In this document: piece after piece, positions 1-7,294 of the stretch
How the letters are laid out: each line of letters starts with the position of its first letter
Position numbering within the stretch: position 1 is the first letter of the stretch
From: Halosegnis rubeus
Lineage (GTDB): Archaea > Halobacteriota > Halobacteria > Halobacteriales > Haloarculaceae
Assembly: GCF_009184545.1 (NCBI RefSeq)
Contig: NZ_QJOW01000003.1
Span: 139,481 to 203,480, forward strand
DNA: 64,000 nucleotides
Reading direction: 5' to 3'
Notes under the pieces: model-generated
What the model was told of the DNA's origin: nothing
What the model saw: only the letters and a program-made list of their open reading frames with translations
Databases searched by the model: none
Position numbers and translations under genes: made by a program

Positions 1-164
1 TTGACACCGAATATCTCAAGAATAGACACAGTATTCGAAAGCGACAATCCAGCAAGATGCAGCTGAATACTAAGCTTCATCAATAATCGCGGTGTCGCTT
101 CTCGTTCAACAAACGCTAAGTCAATCTCATCCAAACAACCGCTGAGGCTAGCGTTTTCGGGCAT
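1..164 (-). CDS. IS6-family transposase, N-terminal part (cut by window edge)
   Basis: On the minus strand an ATG at 164 opens 54 codons that run off the left edge. The visible protein begins MPENASLSGCLDEIDL, continues with FVEREATP and then MKLSIQLHLAGLSLSNT and ILEIFGV. From memory, the segment of the form 'EATP...MKL.I.LHLAGLSLSNT' is the conserved N-terminus of haloarchaeal IS6-family transposases; the catalytic DDE part would lie outside the window. Base composition is clearly lower in GC than in the core genes that follow, which fits a mobile element. I cannot tell whether the copy is complete or a remnant. An inverted repeat overlaps its start codon. Confidence 0.72.
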   Translation of the reverse strand, partial: MPENASLSGCLDEIDLAFVEREATPRLLMKLSIQLHLAGLSLSNTVSILEIFGV

Positions 165-190
165 GGATCACTCAGAAAACGCTACGCCTC
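144..190. repeat. Near-perfect inverted repeat around the transposase start codon
   Basis: The arms are 144-158 (GAGGCTAGCGTTTTC) and 175-190 (GAAAACGCTACGCCTC). They are reverse complements of each other except for one extra base, and are separated by a 16-base loop that contains the transposase ATG (162-164, read on the minus strand). In RNA this would form a hairpin hiding the start of translation. It may instead be part of the element's end. Both roles are inference. Confidence 0.6.
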
Positions 191-366
191 ACCTTTCAAT
201 CCTTATCTGAACACCGCCGGAATCTGGTGCTCGAAGGTCTCATACGCGTCTTCAATAACGAGGTTGTAGCGTCCGGGTATCTGTCCGGGGCCTGCCATTA
301 TGCACACAACGATACTGAGGGTCAAAAAGGGGTGCGTTAGCCTTGCCGGATTTTCTCACGAGAGGG
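165..366. other. Intergenic, probable end of the IS element and flank
   Basis: Between the transposase start and the toxin-like gene no convincing coding region is visible on either strand. Short open frames here lack recognisable motifs and haloarchaeal codon bias. The outer end of the IS element should lie in this stretch, but I could not identify a terminal inverted repeat because the other end is outside the window. Confidence 0.5.
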
Positions 367-810
367 CTACGTTTCCCAAAAGGCACGCTGTCGTTCTTCA
401 ACCTCAGAAAGAACCATGGAGAGAACATCCCGCCAGTCCTCCGGGTGTGATGCGTCGTCACCAGGAGTTAGTGCGTCCGGTCCCGGGTGGACATGGTCAC
501 GAGTATTGTGTCCGGATGGATGCCGATCCCATCGATAATCGAAGTCTCCGGTCTCGTGTTCCTCGTGGTAATGGAGCGAGAAATCCCCGTTTTCGAACCA
601 GACCACCTCCAAACGAGCGGAGCGGACTCGGTTTGGGTAGAACCGTTGGTCATACACGCACACCAAACGTTCGGGAGCGAACGCTGGCTGCTCATCTATT
701 CGAATAAAACGGTCGTCGGTTGCGAATCGCTCTTGGATGACATCAAGGTGGTCAAAATCAATCGGTGCACCGGAAAGCGAACGGGCCTCGTCGTCTGACC
801 CGCCCGTCAT
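367..810 (-). CDS. Toxin-like protein of a haloarchaeal toxin-antitoxin-type pair (TumE/DUF6516-like)
   Basis: A 147-residue protein with a central His/Arg-rich motif, YHEEHE followed by FDYRWDRHP and HNTRDHVHPGP, then a conserved-looking helical tail ending in EERQRAFWET. From memory this histidine-rich signature marks the TumE/DUF6516 family, described as the toxin half of TA-like modules; I cannot run a profile search. It starts at an ATG that overlaps the stop of the upstream helix-turn-helix gene by four bases (ATGA at 807-810), so the two are translated as a pair. It sits next to an IS fragment in a lower-GC region, as expected for an accessory module. Toxicity is inferred from family and context only. 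Confidence 0.6.
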   Translation of the reverse strand: MTGGSDDEARSLSGAPIDFDHLDVIQERFATDDRFIRIDEQPAFAPERLVCVYDQRFYPNRVRSARLEVVWFENGDFSLHYHEEHETGDFDYRWDRHPSGHNTRDHVHPGPDALTPGDDASHPEDWRDVLSMVLSEVEERQRAFWET

Positions 811-1382
811 ACGGCGGACTGTAGATCCGCAGCGTCACCGGACTCGGTAGTGAGAGCGCGTTCGAGAAGCGTCACCCGATGACGAGCCGTTTTCCAGGCC
901 GTGAGATGCTCCCAGACATCTTCAATGGATTGGCCGGTCTCTGCCGCATAGCGTGAAATCGAGATGTCGTCGGGAGACGCACCGTCGAATTCATTCTCAA
1001 GAGACTCCAGACGCTTCGATTCCGTCTTCAGAAAGTCCAAGAGCTCCTCGGTAGCATACTCCTGTCGAAGCGTTTGGACGCGCCGCCAGTTCAGGTACTC
1101 CTGGTTACGTTCGTAGGTGGCTGGTGAGTCCGTGACTTGGGTCACGATACCCATCCGTTCGAACCAGTCCAAGTACTCACGTGCAGCATCCACACCGTGG
1201 CCCGCTAAATCGGCCACTTCGCTTGCCGTCGCCGGACTATCGATTCCAAGGACCGCATCGAAGAAGTCGTCCCGGGTTCGCTCACCACGGACTAGTTCCT
1301 CCGGAGGAGTCAACGCATCGAAGTCTGGTGCCTCAGAACGCTCGTCGGTATCTGCTTTCAGTTCAGAGCCCGGTTCTTCCAT
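807..1382 (-). CDS. Winged-helix regulator, probable antitoxin partner (DUF7342-like)
   Basis: A 191-residue acidic protein. Residues about 25-100 look like a winged helix: a 'LTPPEELVRGERTRDDFFDAV' type lead-in, then SPATASEVADLAGHGVDAAREYLDWFERMGIV, where the second helix is the recognition helix. The C-terminal half is helical (EELLDFLKTESKRLESLENEFDG and WEHLTAWKTARHRVTLLERAL) and probably dimerises. I recall this organisation in haloarchaeal DUF7342 proteins, commonly paired with the downstream toxin-like gene. It is the first gene of a two-gene operon with its own TATA-like box. Self-repression by the pair is plausible but not shown. Confidence 0.62.
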   Translation of the reverse strand: MEEPGSELKADTDERSEAPDFDALTPPEELVRGERTRDDFFDAVLGIDSPATASEVADLAGHGVDAAREYLDWFERMGIVTQVTDSPATYERNQEYLNWRRVQTLRQEYATEELLDFLKTESKRLESLENEFDGASPDDISISRYAAETGQSIEDVWEHLTAWKTARHRVTLLERALTTESGDAADLQSAV

Positions 1383-1406
1383 ACTAGCCGTCTCGGGCTG
1401 AACGGG

Positions 1407-1413
1407 AATAAAT
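1407..1413 (-). promoter_or_regulatory. TATA-like box of the toxin-antitoxin-type operon
   Basis: ATTTATT on the minus strand lies 25 bases upstream of the ATG at 1382, the usual spacing for a haloarchaeal leaderless transcript. Confidence 0.55.
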
Positions 1414-1503
1414 CTTCTCTAGGCGTAATAATCCGTCCACCTCCGAAAGGCATCGTCAGCTAACTTGGTCTACGAATGTATAAAGAAGGTCAGTTACCGT
1501 ATT

Positions 1504-1782
1504 TCAAATAGGAATCTCAGTTGCAAGCGATTCGTCAGTTGGAGACCAAGTGTGTTTATTCCGCTCAGCGAGGCCGACGTTCTTGAGACGGCTTAGAATC
1601 GAACCCACCTTGTTTCGCTCTTGTTCGTTTGAATTCGGATTTTTGAATGGTGAATCAGGTAATTCGCTCACATCTCCGTGAATGACACGACGCACAGCGC
1701 CACCGGTATTTTGACGGAGGGCTCTCAGAACGAACTGTTCCTCCTCTGTCAGCGCCGTACGCCCGGGAATTCGAGGGTTCAA
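1504..1782 (-). CDS. Small hypothetical protein, possible winged-helix remnant
   Basis: A 92-residue frame that can only start at TTG (1782), because an in-frame stop lies three codons upstream. The sequence contains TEEEQFVLRALRQNTGGAV and ILSRLKNVGLAERN, which resembles the second half of a winged helix with its wing. Codon use has less third-position GC than the core genes. The weak start, short length and position between accessory genes suggest either a small regulator or the surviving end of a longer gene. I do not recognise a named family. Confidence 0.4.
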   Translation of the reverse strand: MNPRIPGRTALTEEEQFVLRALRQNTGGAVRRVIHGDVSELPDSPFKNPNSNEQERNKVGSILSRLKNVGLAERNKHTWSPTDESLATEIPI

Positions 1783-1793
1783 ATCGATTCAGT

Positions 1794-1874
1794 ATGAACG
1801 GGTCTGATGATGTACCGCACATTGTCGTCACTGAAGCCGGCGATATCGCGGTCGAAACGCGGATGACGGAGTGA
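1794..1874 (+). other. Short open frame, 26 codons, possible leader or remnant
   Basis: An ATG at 1794 opens 26 codons (MNGSDDVPHIVVTEAGDIAV and a short tail ending MTE) before TGA. It is divergent from the 1504-1782 frame. The composition looks protein-like, but nothing else supports expression and no family is recognised. Confidence 0.2.
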
Positions 1875-1928
1875 CGTACAAGCACCTAGAGAAGTCGCTC
1901 TTTACTCTAGATATCTAACAGAGGCTGA

Positions 1929-2108
1929 ATGGACGACCTGCTGGATGACATCGACGAAGATGCAACGGCAGCCTTAGAGGCCGCCGAGAATCCGGAGACC
2001 CGGTATCATCTCCGCGAGATACGCCAGCGACTCGTACAAGTGTACGAACAGCAGGCACAGGCTGGAGCCGAGACGCCACAGTCTGCGTCGCCCCAGTCGC
2101 CCGACTGA
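1929..2108 (+). CDS. Small conserved-looking haloarchaeal protein, unknown function
   Basis: A 59-residue acidic protein (MDDLLDDIDEDATAALEAAE, then NPETRYHLREIRQRLVQVYEQQ and a Ser/Pro/Gln-rich tail). The middle predicts as amphipathic helix. It begins about 28 bases after a TATA-like CTTTACTC stretch, consistent with a leaderless gene, and ends 48 bases before ligA in the same direction. Function unknown; its place upstream of ligA may be simple synteny. Confidence 0.6.
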   Translation: MDDLLDDIDEDATAALEAAENPETRYHLREIRQRLVQVYEQQAQAGAETPQSASPQSPD

Positions 2109-2156
2109 CGCCCGCGACGCGACCGATTTTTGCCGTCCGCTGGCTTAACACGAACA

Positions 2157-4298
2157 ATGACCGAGCAGACGGATTTCTCTACCTTCGGCGACGACGGGGA
2201 CGACTCGGACGACCAAGCCGACCCGACGGACACCACCGTCCCCGACGACGCGCCGGAGAATCCGTACATCGCCCCCGAGGAACCGACGTTCGCGCCCGCC
2301 GACTCCCTCTCCGAGGAGGAAGCACGCGAGCAGGCCGACGCACTCCGGGAGGCGATTCGCTACCACGACCACCGCTACTACGTGGAGGCCGACCCAGTCA
2401 TCGGCGACCGCGTCTACGACACGCTGTTCGACCGGCTCCAGACGCTCGAGGCCGCCTTCGATATCGACGCGAGCGACTCGCCCACTCGACGCGTCGGCGG
2501 CGAACCGGTCGACTCCTTCGACACCGTCGAACACGTCGCCCCCATGTTGTCCATCGACTCATCGGGCGAGGAAAGCGAGGTCAGGGAGTTCGCCGACCGG
2601 GCCGAACGCGAGGCCGGTCCCCAGCGGTTCGTCTGTGAACCGAAGTTCGACGGCGTCTCCATCGAGGTCGTCTACGAGGACGGCGTCTACGAGCGGGCCG
2701 TCACCCGCGGCGACGGCGAGGAGGGCGACGACGTGACCAGAAACGTCCGGACGGTCGCGTCGATTCCCGAGCGACTGCACGGTGAGTACCCGGACTTCCT
2801 CGCCGTGCGCGGGGAACTGTACATGCCCCGCGAGGCGTTCACGGCGTACAACCGCGAGCGGATGGAACGGGGCGACGACGCCTTCGCCAACCCGCGCAAC
2901 GCGACCGCCGGGACGATTCGCCAGCAGGACCCGGCCGTCGTCGCCGAGCGTCCCCTCGACTGCTTCTTCTTCGAGACGCTTGCGGGTGCGGCGTTCGACA
3001 CCGCATGGGAGCGTCACACCACGCTCCCGGAGTGGGGACTTCCGGTCAACGACGAGGCGCGACGGGTCGACGATATCGACGGAGCAATCGAGTACAGGGA
3101 TGCGCTGCTGGACCGGCGTGACGACCTCGATTACGAGATCGACGGTACGGTCCTCAAGGTGGACGACCGCGACGCCTGCGAGCAGTTGGGGACGACCGCG
3201 CGCGCCCCGCGGTGGGCCTTCGCCTACAAGTTCCCCGCGCGCTCGGAGGAGACGACGGTCCGGGACATCGCCGTGCAGGTGGGCCGGACGGGCCGGCTCA
3301 CTCCCGTCGCCCTGCTCGACCCCGTAGAGGTCGGCGGCGTGATGGTGTCGCGTGCTTCCCTCCACAACCCCGACCAGATTGCCGAGCTCGGTGTCGGCGT
3401 CGACGACGTGGTGAAACTCAAGCGCGCCGGCGACGTGATTCCGTACGTCGACGCCGTCGTCGAGGCGAAAAGCGAGGGGTACTACGAGTTTCCTGACCAC
3501 TGTCCGGTGTGTGGCTCTGCGGTCGAACGCGACGGTCCTCTCGCCTTCTGTACCGGCGGACTGGCGTGTGACGCTCAACTCCAGCGCGCGGTCGAACACT
3601 ACGCCAGCCGCGACGCCCTCGATATCGAGGGGCTGGGCGAGAAATCCGTCGGCCAACTGATGGACGCCGGACTCATCGGCTCCCTGCCGGACCTCTACAC
3701 GCTGGACCGCGAAGCCGTCACACAGCTGGAGGGGTGGGGTAAGACGAGCGCCGACAATCTCGTCTCGGCAATCGAGGCGAGCCGCGAGCCGGACCTCGAC
3801 AGCTTCCTCGTCGCTATCGGCGTCCCCGAGGTCGGGCCGACGGTCGCACGCGACCTGGCGCGCGCGTTCGGGAGCTTCGACGCCGTGCGCGCGGCCCCAC
3901 GCGACGAACTGGAAGCCATCGACGGTATCGGTGAGGTTGTCGCGGGCGAGATTCGAGAGTTCTTCGACTCCGAACAGAACGAGCGAGTCATCGAGGGGTT
4001 GCTCGACCACGTCGACCCGGAAGAGATGGACGTGGAGACGGGCGACGCGCTGGAGGGGCTGACCTTCGTGTTCACGGGGTCGCTCTCGGGGATGACCCGC
4101 GGCGACGCACAGGCGTTAGTCGAGCAGTACGGCGCGAACGCCACCTCGTCGGTGTCGAGCAAGACCGACTACCTCGTCGCGGGCGACAGCCCCGGCAAGA
4201 GCAAGACCGACGACGCCGAGGCCAACGACGTGCCGATTCTCGACGAGGAGGCCTTCCGCGAGCTACTGGCCGACAACGGTATCGAGTACGAGCCCTGA
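2157..4298 (+). CDS. ligA: NAD-dependent DNA ligase LigA (LigN)
   Basis: Seals nicks in duplex DNA using NAD+ as adenyl donor. The 713-residue protein has the full bacterial LigA order: Ia domain (residues about 50-115), adenylation domain with the KFDG motif (catalytic Lys about 163), OB fold, a four-Cys zinc finger (CPVCGSAV ... CTGGLACD), a helix-hairpin-helix block and a C-terminal BRCT domain (FVFTGSLSGMTR). I chose the ATG at 2157; an upstream in-frame start adds only nine residues. An acidic extension of about 45 residues precedes the Ia domain, a salt adaptation. Haloarchaea are known to carry this bacterial-type ligase (LigN in Haloferax) beside an ATP-dependent one, an accepted case of transfer from bacteria. 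Confidence 0.96.
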   Translation: MTEQTDFSTFGDDGDDSDDQADPTDTTVPDDAPENPYIAPEEPTFAPADSLSEEEAREQADALREAIRYHDHRYYVEADPVIGDRVYDTLFDRLQTLEAAFDIDASDSPTRRVGGEPVDSFDTVEHVAPMLSIDSSGEESEVREFADRAEREAGPQRFVCEPKFDGVSIEVVYEDGVYERAVTRGDGEEGDDVTRNVRTVASIPERLHGEYPDFLAVRGELYMPREAFTAYNRERMERGDDAFANPRNATAGTIRQQDPAVVAERPLDCFFFETLAGAAFDTAWERHTTLPEWGLPVNDEARRVDDIDGAIEYRDALLDRRDDLDYEIDGTVLKVDDRDACEQLGTTARAPRWAFAYKFPARSEETTVRDIAVQVGRTGRLTPVALLDPVEVGGVMVSRASLHNPDQIAELGVGVDDVVKLKRAGDVIPYVDAVVEAKSEGYYEFPDHCPVCGSAVERDGPLAFCTGGLACDAQLQRAVEHYASRDALDIEGLGEKSVGQLMDAGLIGSLPDLYTLDREAVTQLEGWGKTSADNLVSAIEASREPDLDSFLVAIGVPEVGPTVARDLARAFGSFDAVRAAPRDELEAIDGIGEVVAGEIREFFDSEQNERVIEGLLDHVDPEEMDVETGDALEGLTFVFTGSLSGMTRGDAQALVEQYGANATSSVSSKTDYLVAGDSPGKSKTDDAEANDVPILDEEAFRELLADNGIEYEP

Positions 4299-4380
4299 GT
4301 GTCCGCGAGCGAGAGACGAGCGAGCGGTTTACGAGTCGGCCGACGGGAGGCGCGACTGCGATTTTGGAATAAAAGCGCGC

Positions 4381-4542
4381 TTACGAGCGGTCGATGTCGA
4401 GCTCTTCTTGGAGGTCCTCCAGCCATCCCTCGTCGTTGAGTTCCTCCAGCCGGTCGCGGAAGTGGGACTCACAGAGTCCGACCTTGAGCTGGTCCTTCTC
4501 GACCGCGACGGCGGCGTCTGCATCGCAGTAGTGACACTGCAT
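4381..4542 (-). CDS. Small zinc-binding-like protein, DUF6757-like
   Basis: A 53-residue protein beginning MQCHYCDADAAVAVEKD, with a CxxC pair at residues 3-6, then GLCESHF (a third Cys and a His), then a charged helix EELNDEGWLEDLQEELDIDR. The two Cys plus Cys/His could bind one zinc. I recall this pattern as a short haloarchaeal family (DUF6757). It is too short for the usual ORF cutoffs but has typical codon use. It is convergent with ligA and lies downstream of the PHP gene on the same strand, 32 bases away. Function unknown. Confidence 0.72.
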   Translation of the reverse strand: MQCHYCDADAAVAVEKDQLKVGLCESHFRDRLEELNDEGWLEDLQEELDIDRS

Positions 4543-4574
4543 ACACCAACGTACGCGGCCGGTCGTGAAAACGG

Positions 4575-5378
4575 CTACGGGTGTGGCAGTTCTGTTGCGG
4601 CGAGGAATCGGTCGTACGCCGTCGGCGTCATCCCCGAGACGCCGAGCGTGTGGTCGTGTGCGTCACTCCCCCCCGTCGAGAGCAGGTCGAACGTCCCGAT
4701 AGCCTCGGCCAACAGATCGGGCTCGGGGTCGATATCGTCGGCGTAGGGGTACCAGCGCTCGACGGCGTCGAGGTGTTCACACAGTTCGAGTGCGGCGTGG
4801 GGGTCGTCGTAGCGGAACGGGTGGGCGAGTCCGACGAGCGCGCAGGCGTCCTCGAGCAGTTCGCGGCCGGTCTCGAAGTCGGGCACGTCGCGGGCGACGA
4901 AACACGGCCCGTCGTCGCCGATGTACCGGTCGAACACGTCGTTCACCGAGAGGTCGGTCACCTCGGTGACGGCCCGCGCGATGTTCGGCCGGCCCAGCCC
5001 GGGATGCGCCTCGATGTCGAGTTCGACGCCGAGCTCGGCTTCCAGGTTCTCGATAATCTGTCGGCCCCGCTGGACGCGGTCGGTCTGTAGGCGTTCGGTC
5101 TCGCGTTCGAGGTCCATCGTCGGCTCGACGCCGTAGCCGAGCAAGTCGACGCGCTGGCCATCGGCCTCGACGCGGAGTTCGATGCCGTGAATCAGCCGAA
5201 CGCCGTCGCGATACTCCCACGGGGTGTCGAGGCCCGGATGGAGGCGGTCGTGGTCGGTGATGGCGACGGCGTCGAGATTCGCGGCCTTCGCCGCGACAGG
5301 TACGTCCGCTAGCGCCATCTCACCGTCGGAGTTCGTCGTGTGGGAGTGGAGGTCGGCGACGAGAGGCTCGTCGGTCAT
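4575..5378 (-). CDS. PHP-domain metal-dependent phosphoesterase
   Basis: A 267-residue single-domain PHP protein. It shows the signature metal ligands in order: DLHSHTTNSDG near the N-terminus, AITDHDRLHPG, a GIELR glutamate, later ARPNIARAV-like text, AHPFRYDD, and GGSDAHDHTLG near the C-terminus. These form the trinuclear metal site of PHP phosphoesterases, which hydrolyse phosphomonoesters or nucleotide 3',5'-bisphosphates. The substrate here cannot be predicted. The start is the ATG at 5378. It is transcribed away from the DUF5789-like gene. Confidence 0.85.
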   Translation of the reverse strand: MTDEPLVADLHSHTTNSDGEMALADVPVAAKAANLDAVAITDHDRLHPGLDTPWEYRDGVRLIHGIELRVEADGQRVDLLGYGVEPTMDLERETERLQTDRVQRGRQIIENLEAELGVELDIEAHPGLGRPNIARAVTEVTDLSVNDVFDRYIGDDGPCFVARDVPDFETGRELLEDACALVGLAHPFRYDDPHAALELCEHLDAVERWYPYADDIDPEPDLLAEAIGTFDLLSTGGSDAHDHTLGVSGMTPTAYDRFLAATELPHP

Positions 5379-5464
5379 ACGACACGTACGGCCACCACCA
5401 TCATACCAGTTCGGCCTTAGTGGTCCTTAATCAATTATCAGTGTGAAACCGTGACCATACACAA

Positions 5465-5489
5465 CGTTCATTAACGTTCTCGGTCGTTC
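5465..5489 (+). promoter_or_regulatory. CGTTC motif repeated three times at exact 10-base spacing
   Basis: CGTTC occurs at 5465-5469, 5475-5479 and 5485-5489, just upstream of the start at 5506. A 10-base period puts all three copies on the same face of the helix, as expected for a binding site of an oligomeric or array-forming protein. A TTAA core lies within the array, so a bound protein would cover the promoter. No known factor is assigned. Confidence 0.35.
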
Positions 5490-5505
5490 ATGTGGTATGC
5501 GATGC

Positions 5506-5784
5506 ATGGCCGATGTCGACGCGAACTTGGACGCACACAGCTACCCGGCGACCGCGAGTGAACTCATCGAGGCGTACGGTGAGACGGAACTCGAACTCCA
5601 GAACGGCTCGGAGACCTTCGGCGAGGCGCTGGGTCGACTCGGCGAGACGACCTACGAGAGCGCCGACGACGCGAAGACCGCCGCGATGTCTGCCGTCTCG
5701 GAGGGTGCAATCGGTCGGAAGGGGTACTCGGACCGCGACGCCCCGACCGTCGGCGGCATGGGCCCGTCTCCGGTTAGCTTCTGA
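5506..5784 (+). CDS. Haloarchaeal small protein, DUF5789-like
   Basis: A 92-residue protein. Key text: HSYPATASELIEAYGETELE, GSETFGEALGRLGETTYES and AIGRKGYSDRDAP. I recall this as the DUF5789 family, small haloarchaeal proteins of unknown role. ATGs at 5497 and 5506 are in frame; I chose 5506 because MADVDAN looks like a normal terminus and the distance to the TTAA box fits. A divergent relative lies at 15635-15952 (shared 'YPA..SELI' and 'ETFGEALGRL'-type pattern). It is monocistronic. Confidence 0.75.
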   Translation: MADVDANLDAHSYPATASELIEAYGETELELQNGSETFGEALGRLGETTYESADDAKTAAMSAVSEGAIGRKGYSDRDAPTVGGMGPSPVSF

Positions 5785-5938
5785 GCGTCAGATTCGGCCC
5801 TTTTCGGCATCTTTCTCACTGCCAGCGACATCCACGTTCAAATACGATTGCGACACAGTCTCGACGTGACGCAGGAGTCGCGGCGACGGGCCACGGCGGG
5901 AGTACGGCCCACCTGTCGCCGAGGGGCCGGGCCGTCTG

Positions 5939-6934
5939 TTAATCCAGCCACTCGATAGCTGCGTCCATCTCGAACGGAAGTTGCCCGACGCGGTACCCCT
6001 CGACGTGTCCGTCCGGGCGGGCCCGGAAGACGACGGTCGGCTCGTGGGCCACCTGCGGCTGTTCACCGGCAACGGCCGCCCACTCGTCGTCCCGGAACGA
6101 CGAGCAGTCGACGAACAGCACCGCAGACGGGTGGGCCGCGAGCTGGTCGCGAGTCTTCGCGTCGGCGGTCTCGCGCACGGCAGCCACCGGTGTGTCAGCG
6201 CGGTCGCGTTTGGTCGGCGGGCGCGGTCGCGTCACTTCGACCAACTGCTCGCCCTCGACGAGGAAATCGAGCGCGTGCCCGCTGTCGAGGTCGATCTCCG
6301 GCTCGAAGGCGAGGTCGGCGTCGGCCAGCAACTTCGCGACGATGAACTCCCCCATCGTCGCGGCCATCCGGCCCACGTCCAGCCCCTCGCTCGTCCCGAG
6401 CTTCGAGGCCATCGTGTAGCGGTACTCGTCGAGCGCACCCGTCGAGAGGAGTCGCTCGAAGAAGGCGACTCCCTCTTGGGGCGTCGCGTCCGGGAAGCCG
6501 CCCGCGTGGTCGGCAAAGAAGCGCCGCGTCGTGTCCCGGCCGTCCTTCGAGAGGAAGACGGGGAGGAAAAACCACACGACGTGGTCGTAGCTCGCCAACA
6601 GCGGGTCGACGAGTTCGAACCGGGCGAGCAGCTCCCGCTGTGCCCACCGCGCGACGGGGTAGGGCACCTCGGTGAAGTCCTGCTTGTTCGTGCGCCACAG
6701 CACCTCCGGCGTCGTGGTGTTACCCATCCAGTAGGCGTGTGAGTTCCAGCAGAACAGCGCGAAGTCGCCGTTGTCCATCTCCAGTCGGCAGGCCTCGTAG
6801 CCAGCCGGCGGGTCGAACCACGGCGTCTCCAACCGTGCACCGAACGATTCCTCCAGCGGCGCGAGCAGTTGGTCGCGGACCCGCTGGTCGGACCACGACT
6901 CGTTCGACACACGGAAGCGAAGCGGCCCTGCCAC
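5939..6934 (-). CDS. Haloarchaeal protein DUF5784-like, possible nuclease-fold C-terminus
   Basis: A 331-residue protein starting at GTG (6934), with a TTTAC-type box about 25 bases upstream. The N-terminal two thirds are rich in aromatic residues (CWNSHAYWMGN, VVWFFLPVFLSKDGR). Near residue 230 it has ALDFLVEGEQLVEVTRPRPP, in which a hydrophobic strand with D and E-V-T resembles the core of a restriction-endonuclease-like fold. The active lysine is not obvious, so nuclease activity is only a guess. I recall the family as DUF5784, widespread in haloarchaea with no known function. Confidence 0.7.
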   Translation of the reverse strand: MAGPLRFRVSNESWSDQRVRDQLLAPLEESFGARLETPWFDPPAGYEACRLEMDNGDFALFCWNSHAYWMGNTTTPEVLWRTNKQDFTEVPYPVARWAQRELLARFELVDPLLASYDHVVWFFLPVFLSKDGRDTTRRFFADHAGGFPDATPQEGVAFFERLLSTGALDEYRYTMASKLGTSEGLDVGRMAATMGEFIVAKLLADADLAFEPEIDLDSGHALDFLVEGEQLVEVTRPRPPTKRDRADTPVAAVRETADAKTRDQLAAHPSAVLFVDCSSFRDDEWAAVAGEQPQVAHEPTVVFRARPDGHVEGYRVGQLPFEMDAAIEWLD

Positions 6935-7032
6935 ATCTTCCCCTCGGTCTCTGCGGGTTTACTCTTGTCCCGCGGCTCGTGTGAACAATACCCATACATT
7001 TTAGTGGACACAATTGCAACGGTTGTTCATCC

Positions 7033-7206
7033 ATGGGAATGGGAAACTTTGACGAGGCAGAACACGAGCGCCGCGAGGCGAAACACTCCAGCGTCGACGC
7101 GACGAGCGACGACACCCGCACCCAGTATCGCGGTAGCGTGAGCTACGACTCCGGTGAATCGACAGAAGCCCTGCTCGACCAGTTCGAGCAGATGAAATCT
7201 GATTAA
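7033..7206 (+). CDS. Small haloarchaeal protein, DUF5786-like
   Basis: A 57-residue, highly charged protein: MGMGNFDEAEHERREAK, then a variable middle, then SYDSGESTEALLDQFEQMKSD. A glycine-rich start and an 'S.EALLDQ...K' tail are what I remember of the DUF5786 family. A TATA-like ATTTTAG stretch lies about 30 bases upstream. Function unknown. Confidence 0.72.
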   Translation: MGMGNFDEAEHERREAKHSSVDATSDDTRTQYRGSVSYDSGESTEALLDQFEQMKSD

Positions 7207-7294
7207 CCTCCCACTCCTCCCGGTCCATCGACTCCGATAGCGGCGGCCACGTCCCGACCGAGTCCTTTACCGCCCCCGCGACGAACCACCTGCC

